From Pedosphaera sp. (lineage in GTDB: Bacteria; Verrucomicrobiota; Verrucomicrobiia; Limisphaerales; SIAT01): 25,915 bases of DNA. The notes beneath the pieces were generated by a model. The model had not been told where the DNA came from and did not search any database. It saw only the letters and a list, made by a program, of their open reading frames with translations. How positions within the stretch are numbered: position 1 is the first letter of the stretch; each line of letters begins with the position of its first letter. Location: NCBI GenBank assembly GCA_009691645.1, contig SIAT01000007.1:1-25915 (forward strand), given 5' to 3'. Positions 1-9,348 of this stretch are shown one piece after another. A program made the translations under genes and the position numbers.

Positions 1-260
1 AACAAGAGAAAGATGAGGCCGAGCTTCGCGAGCAGTTGAAGCGACTGCTGCGTCTCGGCCGGAAAGAGCCACTGCATCCCCTCCGGCCAGAGCGCACCGA
101 AGACCGACGGCCCGAGCAACAGACCTCCGGCGATCTCACCGACCGCGAGCGGTTGGCCGACCTTGCGCGCCAGTCGGCCCATGACCCATGCCACAGCGAT
201 GATCACCGCCCATTGGAACAACACGACCTTGAGATGATTCTCGATGGTAGTCGGATTCAT
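1..260 (-). CDS. cation:proton antiporter, CPA2/KefB-like (N-terminal part only)
   Basis: This reading frame is open from an ATG at 260 to the window edge and covers 86 codons. The protein starts MNPTTIENHLKVVLFQW, then a hydrophobic helix, then GRLARKVGQPLAVGEIAGGLLLGPSVFG. The arrangement of a first helix, then R-x-G-Q-P-x-x-x-G-E-I-x-x-G-x-x-L-G-P-S, is typical of the first two membrane segments of the CPA2 monovalent cation:proton antiporter family (KefB/KefC, GerN and NapA relatives). Such proteins exchange Na+ or K+ for protons across the inner membrane. The rest lies outside the window, so ion preference and any C-terminal RCK/TrkA domain cannot be judged. No Shine-Dalgarno sequence is visible before the ATG. 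The 97 bp between this start and the App1-like gene presumably holds its promoter. Confidence 0.8.
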   Translation of the reverse strand, partial: MNPTTIENHLKVVLFQWAVIIAVAWVMGRLARKVGQPLAVGEIAGGLLLGPSVFGALWPEGMQWLFPAETQQSLQLLAKLGLIFLL

Positions 261-357
261 TTATTACGCGTACGTACTAAATGGTTTGGCGCCTCTGTGC
301 AAGCTGGAATTACCGCTCGCCCCGTTCCGTGAGAGGCGTCCATCAACGGGCCCAGCC

Positions 358-1440
358 TCACTTTGCCGCGTCTTTGACCTCGGCGGCTTCCTTGAAAATT
401 CGCCACTTCGTCGCGGGCACATCCCCAAAGGCAGTCGCGTAGCGCTCCGCCACGGCATTTTCACCGGTCACGTCGCGAATGAGGATGCGAATAATCTGTT
501 CTGGAAACTTCCGCGCCACCGCTCCGTACACTTCCGGATCCTTTTCGCCGGAGTCGCCCACGAGCAGGAAACGTCGTTTCGGGAACCGGCGCAGCAATCC
601 CTCGATCGCCGGTAATTTATATTCTTCAGGCTTCTCGAAGAGGTTGAGAGCTGTCCGGTCTTTCCAGCGAAACTCCTTCATTTGAAATGATCCGTGCGGG
701 AATCGTTCGGTTTGAGCCCACTCGGCCAATGGCGGATAAAGCTGCCACGGACCGGCTGAGAGATAATGAAACCGCATCCCCTGCTCTTCCCATCCGCGAT
801 ACATCTCAGCCATGCCCGGCACGGCCTTGAACGGGCGGTGAAACGTGTTCGCCAGCAACTCCTTTTTGTCGAGCACATGACTGATCTTGATCGTGTCGTC
901 GATGTCCGAGATGACCGAGAGGCCGGTGTCTTCGAGCAGGTGAATCGCTCCGACAAACTCGCGCGTGTCGCCGGCTGCAGTGACTGCACGAAAGAGAATC
1001 CGTCCATCTGCACAAAATAATCGCTTCACCTCGTCCACGCTCAACTTGATGGTGGCGGCGAAATGTCCGTTGGCCGCGGATGCGCCGAGCGGATAGACCG
1101 CCTTTCCGATTTTGACGCTTACCTTTTTACCCCGCTCGTTGTCGGCCAAAAACAATCGCGCACGGTCGGCGAAAATGGCGCGGGCCTGCGCGTCGGACGA
1201 CTCATCAAGACCGAGTCCTTTTCGAAAGACCGCGAGTAACGCTTTACGTGGCTCGACTTCGAAAACCCAACCGCGCACCTCGGCTTCCCACGCGTCACCG
1301 ACACGTTGGGCGACGGTCGGAAAGAAGACGACCGCCTCATCTTTGCTGATCTGGGCAGCGCTGGATAATGGAAAGAGCATCCACAGTGATGCGGCCATCA
1401 GCAGCCAAGCTCGACGACAGATGAACGCGCCGAGCGTCAT
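358..1440 (-). CDS. secreted App1-like phosphatidate phosphatase (DUF2183 family)
   Basis: The protein has 360 residues from the chosen ATG at 1440. That start gives a clean signal peptide (MTLGAFICRRAWLLMAASLWMLFPLSSAAQ), and its ATG overlaps the stop of the upstream gene as ATGA. The frame is open 15 codons further upstream, but this would bury the signal peptide. The C-terminal half carries the HAD-like motif DIDDTIK at about 179-185, then a conserved block with YLSAGPWQLYP, HGSFQMKEFRWKD and FLLVGDSGEKDPEVY. This is the pattern of the App1/DUF2183 phosphatidate phosphatase catalytic domain (family knowledge), where the first Asp is the nucleophile. A periplasmic or outer-surface phospholipid or lysophospholipid phosphatase role is inferred. 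It is translationally coupled to the YiiX-like gene, so the two probably act on the same envelope substrate. Confidence 0.82.
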   Translation of the reverse strand: MTLGAFICRRAWLLMAASLWMLFPLSSAAQISKDEAVVFFPTVAQRVGDAWEAEVRGWVFEVEPRKALLAVFRKGLGLDESSDAQARAIFADRARLFLADNERGKKVSVKIGKAVYPLGASAANGHFAATIKLSVDEVKRLFCADGRILFRAVTAAGDTREFVGAIHLLEDTGLSVISDIDDTIKISHVLDKKELLANTFHRPFKAVPGMAEMYRGWEEQGMRFHYLSAGPWQLYPPLAEWAQTERFPHGSFQMKEFRWKDRTALNLFEKPEEYKLPAIEGLLRRFPKRRFLLVGDSGEKDPEVYGAVARKFPEQIIRILIRDVTGENAVAERYATAFGDVPATKWRIFKEAAEVKDAAK

Positions 1441-3026
1441 TGACCGTTCTTCCGGCCGTTGCCGTTCTGCAGCAAGATATGCCACTTGGGCCTCTTGTGG
1501 CTCGCGCGGAACTCGGCCACGTCCACCACCACGGCGCGTTTCTCTTTTTCGATACCGTCGAGGAAGATCAATAGATCAAGCTGCTGCGACGGCGTGCCGA
1601 ACTGCTCGTCGAACTGTCGCACCATGTCGTTCGCAGACGTCAACTGGCGCCCGAGCACTTCCGAAATCGGGAACGTCAACGCACGTTGGCCTTTCACCGG
1701 TTCGTAGGCTTTGCAGACCAGTTCGGTGCAAACCAACGCCGAGTCGGTCTGAAAATCGAAGTCGAAATCATACGGCCGACCCGCGAAGTGGAACGCGCGC
1801 AGAATGGCCCGCGCCTTCTCCACCTTACCCAAACGCGGACGCAGCACGGCGAGCGAATCGCAATCGGCCGAATGTTCGAGCGTGGTGAACGATACGCCTT
1901 CGCTGATCGCCTCCAGCAGACGGGGACGGTGATCGTGTTCCTGCGGTTTGATCCCGAGCGCGTAGGTTTGCGGATATTTCTCCTTCAACAACGCCTCGAA
2001 ATCGCCATCGACGCGCCCCTGCGTCTTCACCCACGCACGCACCTCGTCGTCGTTGAAGAACTTCACCCGCTCCTCCGGTGTGCTGATGAACAGCGCCGCG
2101 TGCGGCCAGAAGCCGGGCAACCCGATGTTCGAGAGATACCACGAGCGCCGTTCGAGAAAGATATCGCCCGGCTCGAGCTTGGGCAGCAACGCGGCGATCT
2201 GCTCGGCGGAGATCAGTGAGTAGTTCACCCGCGCCACTTTCGTGTCGCCCATCCATTCGGAGACGGCGGTTTGCACCGGTAACACGGCCTGGCGCGCGGT
2301 GCCCTTCACGATTTGCAGCGCGTTCTGGAGCAACAACTTTTCGCCGCGGCCTTTGCTGAACTTCCAGATCACCTCGGTATCGGCGTCAATCAATGTCCTC
2401 AACTCCGCCATGAGCCGGCCGCGCTCGGCCTTGTAGATCGCCTCCCACGCAGCGAATTCGCCGGCTTGAATCAGACTGATAAAACGGAACTTGAGCTTGG
2501 CAAAAATACCCGACGGCAAGCCAAGCTCGGGCACTGGCTCATTGAGCAACGTGTCGAACGCGGGATCGTTGGTGAGGCGATGAACCAATTGCAGCGTGAA
2601 GCGGTGCTTGGCCGCATGCGCGGCGTAGGCGATCAGGAACGATTCTTCGCGTTCGGCTTTCTCCAGCTTCCAATAACCGGCGTGCCGCTGGCTGATCGCA
2701 TCGAGCGCCACGAGATAATCGAGGTAGCGCTTCCACGCGGCCCAGACCAGTTCCTTTTCCTCGCGCTTGAGCAGGCGCGGTTCGGCAAGTTTCGTCTCCG
2801 GAAACAACGCCGGCGTCTTCTCCACATACTCGATCACCTGCTGCAGACCGGCGCGGTAGATGCAGACCGCGGCGTGATCCTGCTTGATCTGTTTGGTTTG
2901 CTCCGCCGTGGCGATCTTGCCTGAATTCACCGGGACGAGGAACAGTAGAGGCACAACAATCGCGAGGCGGATGAGCCAGAAACGCGTGCGACTGCGATGT
3001 CGAGCGTTTGAAGTGGAATCAATCAT
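1437..3026 (-). CDS. YiiX-like permuted papain-fold (C92/NlpC-P60 superfamily) envelope protein
   Basis: The protein has 529 residues, with a basic N-terminus and one hydrophobic stretch at about 17-35 (signal anchor or signal peptide). A predicted helical region of unknown function spans about 45-270. The C-terminal part has LEPGDIFLERRSWYL, FWPHAALFIS (His309) and ALVCTELVCKAYEP (Cys433). The His-before-Cys order, with GDI..H...CTELV, matches the permuted NlpC/P60 papain-like family of YiiX/YaeF. Members are cysteine hydrolases or acyltransferases linked to lipid or peptide amide bonds. It is about twice the size of YiiX, with the extra length N-terminal. The stop overlaps the App1-like start (ATGA), indicating an operon. 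The substrate is unknown. Confidence 0.75.
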   Translation of the reverse strand: MIDSTSNARHRSRTRFWLIRLAIVVPLLFLVPVNSGKIATAEQTKQIKQDHAAVCIYRAGLQQVIEYVEKTPALFPETKLAEPRLLKREEKELVWAAWKRYLDYLVALDAISQRHAGYWKLEKAEREESFLIAYAAHAAKHRFTLQLVHRLTNDPAFDTLLNEPVPELGLPSGIFAKLKFRFISLIQAGEFAAWEAIYKAERGRLMAELRTLIDADTEVIWKFSKGRGEKLLLQNALQIVKGTARQAVLPVQTAVSEWMGDTKVARVNYSLISAEQIAALLPKLEPGDIFLERRSWYLSNIGLPGFWPHAALFISTPEERVKFFNDDEVRAWVKTQGRVDGDFEALLKEKYPQTYALGIKPQEHDHRPRLLEAISEGVSFTTLEHSADCDSLAVLRPRLGKVEKARAILRAFHFAGRPYDFDFDFQTDSALVCTELVCKAYEPVKGQRALTFPISEVLGRQLTSANDMVRQFDEQFGTPSQQLDLLIFLDGIEKEKRAVVVDVAEFRASHKRPKWHILLQNGNGRKNGQ

Positions 3027-3095
3027 GGTGACGGGTGGCAGATCGCCGAAAGGCTAACCTTCGACTTCTTCACCGGAAAGCAAATTCCCGCCCCG

Positions 3096-6000
3096 CTACT
3101 TCGCCATGAAGACTTCTTCTTCTTTCTTCACCGGCTCCGGGTCCGGCACCAGCGGTGTGCCGCCGCGCTGCGCTTCCGGCTCGTCAGCCTTGTGGAGCTT
3201 CACGCTCACGATTTTACTCACGCCGCGTTCCTGCATCGTGACGCCGTAAAGAATATCGGCGGCGGTGATGGTGCGTTTGTTGTGCGTGATGACCACGAAC
3301 TGCGAATGGCCGAGGAAACTCTGTAGCTTGCGGACGAAGCGACTGATGTTCGACTCGTCCAGCGGCGCGTCCAACTCGTCCAGCACGCAGAACGGGCTGG
3401 GTTTGACCTGATAGATGGCGAAGAGCAACGCCACGGCCGTCATCGTCTGCTCGCCGCCGGAGAGGAGCGAGATGCTCTGAAGCTGCTTGCCGGGCGGGCG
3501 CGCGATGATGTCGATGCCCGCCTCGAGCACGTCGCCGTCCTGCTGCAACACGAGGTCGGCTTTGCCGCCGCCGAACATCTCGGTGAACGAAATGCGGAAG
3601 TTGTCGCGGATTTTCTCGAACGTCTCGACGAACATCTGCCGCGTCTGCGTGTTGATGCGGTTGATTACCTCGATGAGCTGCTGCTTGGCGCTGACGAGAT
3701 CTGCGTGCTGCTGCGTGAGGAACGTGTGACGTTGCTCGGTCTCCTCGTACTCCTCGATGGCGACGAGGTTCACCGGCCCCATCTCGTCGAGCCGCTTCTG
3801 CAACGTGGCCACCTGATCGCCGATGGCATTCCAATCGGTCGCCACACCACTCGAGGCCATCTGCTCCGGTGTGAGCGTCTCGGCCTTCGGCTGACCTTCG
3901 TCGGCAAAGGTGATGGTGATGCACTCGCTGCGAATATCGTCGAGGTTCACCCCGTACTTCTGCTGCACGCGTTCGCGGAGATTTTGCGCGGTCATCTGCC
4001 GTTGCGCCAACTCGACCTCGAGCGCGCCGCGCTGCTGCTGCAATTCCGTGACGGCCAACCGCCGCTCTCGCAGGTCATCCTCGCGCCCGCTGACCTGCGC
4101 CGACTGCGCGCCCTTCTCGTCGAGCAACGCGGCGGCCTGCTGGTTCACTTGATCCCGTTGATGCTGCAAGACTGCGATGCGCGACTGCGATTCGGCGGTT
4201 TCAGCTTCGAACTGGCCCTTGCGTTGGATGAACCCGCTGATCTCACCGCGACGGCGTTCGGCCAGCGTCTTCAACTCGCCGATGCGCTGTTCGAGCGCCG
4301 GTTGCTGTTTCGCGTAGGAAGCGCAAAGCTGCTCCTCCGTCGCGACGGCCACCTTCGCCTCGGTCAAGTCGCCATGGGCCGCATCGCGGTTCTGGTTCAG
4401 CGTTTCCTGTGCGGCCGTCAGCTCGCCGACCTGCATCTGCGCGGTGCGTTCGTGCTCCTCCAATTCACCGAGCCGTGTCGAGAGCGCGCTCCATTTCTGT
4501 TTCCCTTCCTCCTCCTGCGCGGCGAGGCTCTGGATCTCGAAAACAACCGTGTCGATCTTCTGATGCAGGACGCGGTTGGAGTTTTGAAGTGCATTGAACT
4601 CGCCCTGCGCGGTGGCGATGGCCACCTCTTGCGCGCGCAGTTCGGTCTGCGCCGATTGCAAGCTCGCCTGCAATTCCGTCTGCTCAGCCAGCGCCGCACC
4701 TTTGCGCCGACTGGCGTCGCCCACCTGTTCCTGTAGCCGGTTCAGTGCAGTCTGTAATTCAGCGATCTGATTCTTGCGGCCGAGAATCGAGCCGGGAGCT
4801 TTGCCTGAGCCGTTCGAAACGCCGCCGGTGAAGACGCCGTGGCGGCTGAGCAATTCGCCCGAGAGCGTCACGTAATCGTGCTGGCCGTTCTCCTGCTTCC
4901 ACGCGGCCGTCGCTGCGGCGAGAGTGTCCACGATAATCGTGCTCGCGAGCAGACGTTGCACGAGCGATTGAACATCTGGATCCGCGGTGACCACCGCCGG
5001 TGCCGCCGTGCCGAACGATTCGGAGACCGGCGCGATTTCCCTGCTCTGATAAAGGGCGAGCGCGGCGATGCTTGCGCGGCCTTTCTTGTGCGTGGCGAGG
5101 TCGGCCAGGATTTGCTGCGCGGCCTCGGGCTGCCCGGTCAGCACGAGCTGGAGGTGATGGCCGAGCGCGGCCTCGATCGCGACGACGTACTGGTCGGGCA
5201 CGCGGATCTTGTCCGCGAGCGTGCCGAGCACGGCTTGCGACTGGCGCAACGCCGCCTGCGTGCCGGCGCCGAAACCTTCGTGACTCTGCTCGAGTTGCTC
5301 GAGCACGTTCAGGCGCGCGCGCAATTCCGCCTGCTGGCGCACGAGCGCATCCAGCTCCTGTGTGACGATGGAAATCTCCTGCTGCAACGCGCGCAGACGG
5401 TTCTGCCGCTCCTCGAGCGTGCCGCGCCGCGATTGCACGCTGAGTTTCTCGGTCTCGAAGTTCGCCGTGAATTCGCCGAGCCGCGTCTCGAGCCGCGCGC
5501 GTTCCTCTTCGAGCTGGATTTTCTCGGAGGAAAGTTTCTCGAGCCGGATCACGTTGCCCTGCTTCGATATCTCCAGCGCGGTCATCTCGTTGCGCACGCG
5601 CGTGAGTTGCTGGGCGGCGGCGAAGGCCGCGGACTGCGTCTGGCGCAGAGCCTCACGGCGCTGGGCCAGTTCGGTCTCCACGCGATGCAACGCCCCGCGT
5701 TTCTCGTCGAGCGCGGCGCGGTTGAACTCGAGCGCCTTCTGCGAGATGGCGAGACGCTCGCGCAACGCGAGCAGCTCCTGCTCGGCGATGGCACGGCGCT
5801 CCTCGGATTCGTGGATCTCGTGCAACGCCTGCGCGTTCTGCGTCTCCAGCTCGTGCAACCGTTCCTGATTGAAATGAATACGGCTCTCGTGACGGTCCGC
5901 CTGCCCTTTCAGTTCCAGCCCCTGCTGCTGGGCGGCGTTGATCCGCTGCTCAATCCCGCCGAGTTGTTCGCGCAGCGCGGAGATCTCGTCTTCCTGCCGC

Positions 6001-6806
6001 AGAATGCTTTCGTTGCCGATCTCGGCCTCCGCCCGCAACCGGCCGATGCCGGTTTCGCGCTCGCGGATCTCGCCGACTGCGACATCGAACTGGTGCCGGG
6101 AAAGCTGCGTGTCGAGATGCTGCAGCTCTTGTTGGATCGTTTTGTAACGGCGCGCCTTGCCAGCCTGACGCTGGAGCGAACCGATCTGTCGCTTCACTTC
6201 GCGGATCGTGTCCTCGAGTCGCAGTAGATTTTGATCCGTGAGCTCGAGCTTGCGGAGCGACTCGCGCTTCTGCGCTTTGAACTTGGTGATCCCCGCCGCC
6301 TCCTCGAACACCATCCGCCGATCCTCCGGTTTGCTGGAAATGATCTGCGTGATGTTTCCCTGCGCCATGATCGAGTAGCTCGCACGCCCCATCCCCGTGC
6401 CCATGAAAAGCTGCTGGATATCCTTCAACCGGCACGACGTCTTGTTGATGAAATACTCGCTGCCGCCATCGCGAAAGACACGGCGCGTCACGGTCACTTC
6501 ATTGTAACTCAGCTCGACGCCCGCCGCCTTGAGATGCTCCCCATCCACATCGCCGATCGTGAGCGAGACTTCGGCCATGCCGTGCGCCTTGCGAGTGTCC
6601 GTGCCGTTGAAAATCACATCGGCCATCTCGCCGCCGCGCAGCGCCTTGGCCGACTGCTCGCCGAGCACCCAGCGAATGGCATCCGAGACATTCGACTTGC
6701 CGCAACCGTTCGGGCCGACAATGGCCGTGATGCCCGGCTGAAAATGAATTGTCGTCTTGTCTGCGAACGACTTAAACCCAAGCGCCGTAAGACTCTTCAA
6801 ATACAT
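3096..6806 (-). CDS. smc: chromosome segregation protein SMC
   Basis: The protein has 1236 residues from ATG 6806; a TTG two codons upstream is less likely. It is full length for bacterial SMC. The N-terminal ABC half has Walker A GPNGCGKSN at about 31-39 and the Q-loop region around MAQGNITQIISSKPEDRR. Two long Gln/Glu/Ala/Arg-rich coiled coils flank a hinge at roughly 510-690 that includes SHEGFGAGTQAAL. The C-terminal half has signature LLSGGEQTMTAVALL at about 1114 and Walker B/D-loop FCVLDELDAPLDE at about 1139-1148, followed by the His switch VITHNKRT. Family knowledge: an SMC dimer with ScpA/ScpB entraps DNA and organises newly replicated chromosomes. The tail after the ATPase head is Pro/Glu/Lys-rich and probably disordered. 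No Shine-Dalgarno sequence is visible. The gene has its own 5' spacer of about 180 bp before the repeat at 6990-7079. Confidence 0.97.
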   Translation of the reverse strand: MYLKSLTALGFKSFADKTTIHFQPGITAIVGPNGCGKSNVSDAIRWVLGEQSAKALRGGEMADVIFNGTDTRKAHGMAEVSLTIGDVDGEHLKAAGVELSYNEVTVTRRVFRDGGSEYFINKTSCRLKDIQQLFMGTGMGRASYSIMAQGNITQIISSKPEDRRMVFEEAAGITKFKAQKRESLRKLELTDQNLLRLEDTIREVKRQIGSLQRQAGKARRYKTIQQELQHLDTQLSRHQFDVAVGEIRERETGIGRLRAEAEIGNESILRQEDEISALREQLGGIEQRINAAQQQGLELKGQADRHESRIHFNQERLHELETQNAQALHEIHESEERRAIAEQELLALRERLAISQKALEFNRAALDEKRGALHRVETELAQRREALRQTQSAAFAAAQQLTRVRNEMTALEISKQGNVIRLEKLSSEKIQLEEERARLETRLGEFTANFETEKLSVQSRRGTLEERQNRLRALQQEISIVTQELDALVRQQAELRARLNVLEQLEQSHEGFGAGTQAALRQSQAVLGTLADKIRVPDQYVVAIEAALGHHLQLVLTGQPEAAQQILADLATHKKGRASIAALALYQSREIAPVSESFGTAAPAVVTADPDVQSLVQRLLASTIIVDTLAAATAAWKQENGQHDYVTLSGELLSRHGVFTGGVSNGSGKAPGSILGRKNQIAELQTALNRLQEQVGDASRRKGAALAEQTELQASLQSAQTELRAQEVAIATAQGEFNALQNSNRVLHQKIDTVVFEIQSLAAQEEEGKQKWSALSTRLGELEEHERTAQMQVGELTAAQETLNQNRDAAHGDLTEAKVAVATEEQLCASYAKQQPALEQRIGELKTLAERRRGEISGFIQRKGQFEAETAESQSRIAVLQHQRDQVNQQAAALLDEKGAQSAQVSGREDDLRERRLAVTELQQQRGALEVELAQRQMTAQNLRERVQQKYGVNLDDIRSECITITFADEGQPKAETLTPEQMASSGVATDWNAIGDQVATLQKRLDEMGPVNLVAIEEYEETEQRHTFLTQQHADLVSAKQQLIEVINRINTQTRQMFVETFEKIRDNFRISFTEMFGGGKADLVLQQDGDVLEAGIDIIARPPGKQLQSISLLSGGEQTMTAVALLFAIYQVKPSPFCVLDELDAPLDESNISRFVRKLQSFLGHSQFVVITHNKRTITAADILYGVTMQERGVSKIVSVKLHKADEPEAQRGGTPLVPDPEPVKKEEEVFMAK

Positions 6807-6989
6807 GACCAAAAATTAAGACGAACCAAGCTCTCTGTAAAGTCAAAAGCCCTATCTGTTGTGGCTACTTACTCACAATACCACTACCGATATGCGGAAG
6901 CCATTCTCGCTAAAATTCTCGAGCGAACCCTGTTTTAAGCCGCTCACTCTGCGAGCAGTTTGCACGCTGGCGGCACACTTGGCTTCTTC

Positions 6990-7079
6990 TTAACCACGGA
7001 GCGCACGGAGGATTTCACAGAGGCACAGAGAGCCTTTCTTCGGATACTCTGTGCGAATCTCTGTCTGCTCTGTGGTTAA
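6990..7079. repeat. palindromic intergenic repeat, CCACGGAG/CTCTGTGG type
   Basis: The left end reads TTAACCACGGAG and the right end CTGCTCTGTGGTTAA, so the element is a ~90-bp imperfect inverted repeat. Inner arms (CACAGAGGCACAGAGAG against CTCTGTGCGAATCTCTG) continue the pairing, with a short centre near 7040. It lies between the WYL regulator stop (7096) and the SMC promoter region. Elements built on the same CCACAGAGGCACAGAG theme are known as dispersed intergenic repeats in several phyla. Whether this one is multicopy here cannot be seen from one window. It may act as a transcript end or mRNA-stabilising hairpin for the WYL gene. Confidence 0.75.
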
Positions 7080-7095
7080 ACCCGATTCTCCACGT

Positions 7096-8097
7096 TCACT
7101 TCACGAGTAGCTTGCGCGCAGCGGCGCGGACGGATTCGGCGAGTTCTTTCGGAGCGAGCACGCGGCAGTCGCCTCCCCACGAGAGGACCCAGCGCGTGAC
7201 TTCGACGAGGCTGGAGAGTTTGACGCGCAGCTCCACGATGCCGTCGGCCAGTTCCGTCAACTCCTGCGAGGGATGCCAGCGTTTCTCGCGGATGTAGTCG
7301 GCCACGCGCTCGTGGAAACGGAGCGCGATCTTGAATTCTCCTTCTCCGGAATGAACCCCGAAACTGTTCCGCAGCCGTTCGCGCAGCGAGAACTTCTTGG
7401 GCGGCGCGAAGGTCTTGCCCGTCGGTTCGGCGGCGAGCACGCGCGCGGGGACGAAGGTGCGCAGGTCGTTGCGCAGATGGTCGTGAGCGAACAGGAACCA
7501 ATCGCCGTTAATGTTGCCGAGGTGATACGGATCCACCACGCGCGTCTCCGGTTCGGCTTGGCCCGGTTTGCGGTAACGAAGGCGAAGCTGCTGGCGCGCG
7601 CCGACGGCTTTGGCGAGCAGATTGAATGTCTCCAGATTCACCACCGGCTCGGCGCTGGTGTGGAAGGAGACGGTCTTCTCCCACTCCGCCAGATGCAGTG
7701 AAACGGAATCCGGCAGGCCGGCGCTGATCTTCTTGAAGGCGCTGGACAGGGGCGCTTCGAAGGCCGTGCCGCGATAGGCCGCGAGTGCTTTCTCGGCTAC
7801 AAGCAGAGCGAAGAGTTCGCCTTCGCTGATTTGCATCGCGGGAAAACTCTCGACCGACTCGGTGTAATGGTAGCCATTGTGCGCGGCCACGAAAGCCAGC
7901 GGGAGCCCGAGGCGATCGCGCATGAACTCGAGATCGCGATGGATGGTCTTGGTGCAGACCTCGAGATCAGCGGCGATTGTCGAGGCGTTCGGATGAGTCC
8001 CGGCGGCAAGCGCTTGATGAATGCGCAGCATCCGCTCCAAAGGCGGACGATGGCTTCCGATGCGGCTGGGAGCCGGCGTTTTCCGGCGCGGTTTCAC
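7096..8097 (-). CDS. WYL-domain transcriptional regulator (YafY/PafC type)
   Basis: The protein has 333 residues. The N-terminal part, about 15-75 (RPPLERMLRIHQALAAG...NASTIAADLEVCTKTIHRDLEFMRDRLGLP), is a DeoR-like winged helix-turn-helix with the usual recognition-helix pattern T-K-T-I-x-R-D-L. A linker follows with YHYTE and LFALLVAEKALAAY. The WYL domain is at about 150-235 and includes LRLRYRKPG, RVVDPYHLGNINGDWFLFAHDH and RTFVPARV. The C-terminal WCX-like part continues to 333. WYL proteins sense nucleic acid or nucleotide ligands and often control DNA-damage or defence genes. No defence locus lies next to this one. It starts 38 bp after rho on the same strand, so read-through from rho is possible. 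The target is unknown. Confidence 0.88.
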   Translation of the reverse strand: MKPRRKTPAPSRIGSHRPPLERMLRIHQALAAGTHPNASTIAADLEVCTKTIHRDLEFMRDRLGLPLAFVAAHNGYHYTESVESFPAMQISEGELFALLVAEKALAAYRGTAFEAPLSSAFKKISAGLPDSVSLHLAEWEKTVSFHTSAEPVVNLETFNLLAKAVGARQQLRLRYRKPGQAEPETRVVDPYHLGNINGDWFLFAHDHLRNDLRTFVPARVLAAEPTGKTFAPPKKFSLRERLRNSFGVHSGEGEFKIALRFHERVADYIREKRWHPSQELTELADGIVELRVKLSSLVEVTRWVLSWGGDCRVLAPKELAESVRAAARKLLVK

Positions 8098-8135
8098 GCA
8101 CGCAGATTATCGGCGACCGCAGCGCGAGGCGAGGC

Positions 8136-9260
8136 TCAAGCGAGCTTGGCGAGCAACTCGTCGTTGGTCTTGTGCTTCTTGAGCGCGGCGGTGAGCGTCT
8201 CCATCGCTTCGATGGGATTGAGGTCCACCATCATGCGGCGCAGCTTGCGGATGGCCTCGAGATTCTTGGCGGGGAAGAGCTTCTCCTCTTTGCGCGTGCC
8301 GGACTTGGGGATGTCGATGGCCGGAAAGATGCGGCGCTCGGAGAGCTTGCGGTCCAGCACCAACTCCATGTTGCCGGTGCCTTTGAACTCTTGGAAAATA
8401 AGTTCGTCCATACGGCTACCGGTGTCCACGAGCGCTGTGGAGAGAATGGTGAGTGAACCGCCATTCTCGATCTTGCGCGCGGCGGCGAACATCTTGCGCG
8501 GGATTTCCAGCGCACGAGCGTCCACACCACCGGTCATCGTGCGGCCGGAACCGCCGTGGTTGCTGTTGTAAGCGCGGGCCACGCGGGTGATGGAGTCGAG
8601 CAACACCATGACATCCTGACCGCATTCGACGAGGCGACGGCAGCGCTCGATCATGAAGCGGGAGAGACGCACGTGCGTCTCGATGTCCATATCGTTCGAG
8701 CTGGCGACGACCTCGGCCTTCACGCTGCGCTGGAAATCGGTCACTTCCTCGGGGCGCTCATCGATTAGCAGCACCATCACATACACATCGGGGTGGTTGG
8801 TGGTGACGGCGTTGGCGATCTGCTTGAGGATGGTGGTCTTGCCGGTGCGCGGCGGGGCGACGATGATGCCGCGCGTGCCTCTGCCGATGGGCGTGACGAG
8901 ATCGATGATGCGCGTCTCGAGCACGTCGGGCGTGGTCTCGAGGTTGAACTTCTCGATCGGATCAATCGTGGTGAGATTCTCGAAGCGCACGGCCTGCACG
9001 AACTTCTCGAACGGCATGTCGTTCACCGTCAGCACTTCCTTCATCTGCGGGCTGTTGCCGCGGTGCGGCGGCTGCAGCTTGCCGGACACCTTGCATCCCT
9101 CGCGCAGAAAACAGCGCTTGATGGTGTCCGGCGTCACGAAAATATCGGTCGGCTTGGGCTGGAAACGGTTCTCCGGCGAACGGAGGAAGCCGAAGCCTTT
9201 CTCTGCAACTTCAAGGAAACCATAACCGGTTTCCGGAACTACCAACATGGGTTTGCTCAT
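8136..9260 (-). CDS. rho: transcription termination factor Rho (short form)
   Basis: The protein has 374 residues against about 419 in E. coli. The N-terminal Rho_N helical bundle is absent. The protein begins almost directly with the cold-shock-like primary RNA-binding domain (GYGFLEVAEKGFGFLRSPENRF...TDIFVTPDTIKRCFLREG, about 12-60). The ATPase core follows: Walker A APPRTGKT at 135-142, LLIDERPEEVTDFQRSVKAEVVAS, Walker B VMVLLDSITRVARAYN at about 217-232, the Q-loop region GRTMTGGVDA, and R-loop EFKGTGNMEL at 291-300. Rho is a hexameric RNA helicase that ends untranslated transcripts. The start is supported by the usual beginning of the domain; the preceding bases (gtgagttagatt) hold only a weak purine run. 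A 210-bp leader separates it from cysK. Confidence 0.97.
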   Translation of the reverse strand: MSKPMLVVPETGYGFLEVAEKGFGFLRSPENRFQPKPTDIFVTPDTIKRCFLREGCKVSGKLQPPHRGNSPQMKEVLTVNDMPFEKFVQAVRFENLTTIDPIEKFNLETTPDVLETRIIDLVTPIGRGTRGIIVAPPRTGKTTILKQIANAVTTNHPDVYVMVLLIDERPEEVTDFQRSVKAEVVASSNDMDIETHVRLSRFMIERCRRLVECGQDVMVLLDSITRVARAYNSNHGGSGRTMTGGVDARALEIPRKMFAAARKIENGGSLTILSTALVDTGSRMDELIFQEFKGTGNMELVLDRKLSERRIFPAIDIPKSGTRKEEKLFPAKNLEAIRKLRRMMVDLNPIEAMETLTAALKKHKTNDELLAKLA

Positions 9261-9348
9261 AATCTAACTCACTACGGAACATTGGGATGCTGACTTCACG
9301 ACGTGCAAACGCGCACACGCAAGCTACCCCTCCTGGAAACGCTGACCT

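Noticed and set aside
4839..6227. 462-codon plus-strand frame inside smc
   Set aside because: It is antisense to the SMC coiled-coil region; the Leu/Arg-rich product mirrors Gln/Glu/Arg coding sequence.
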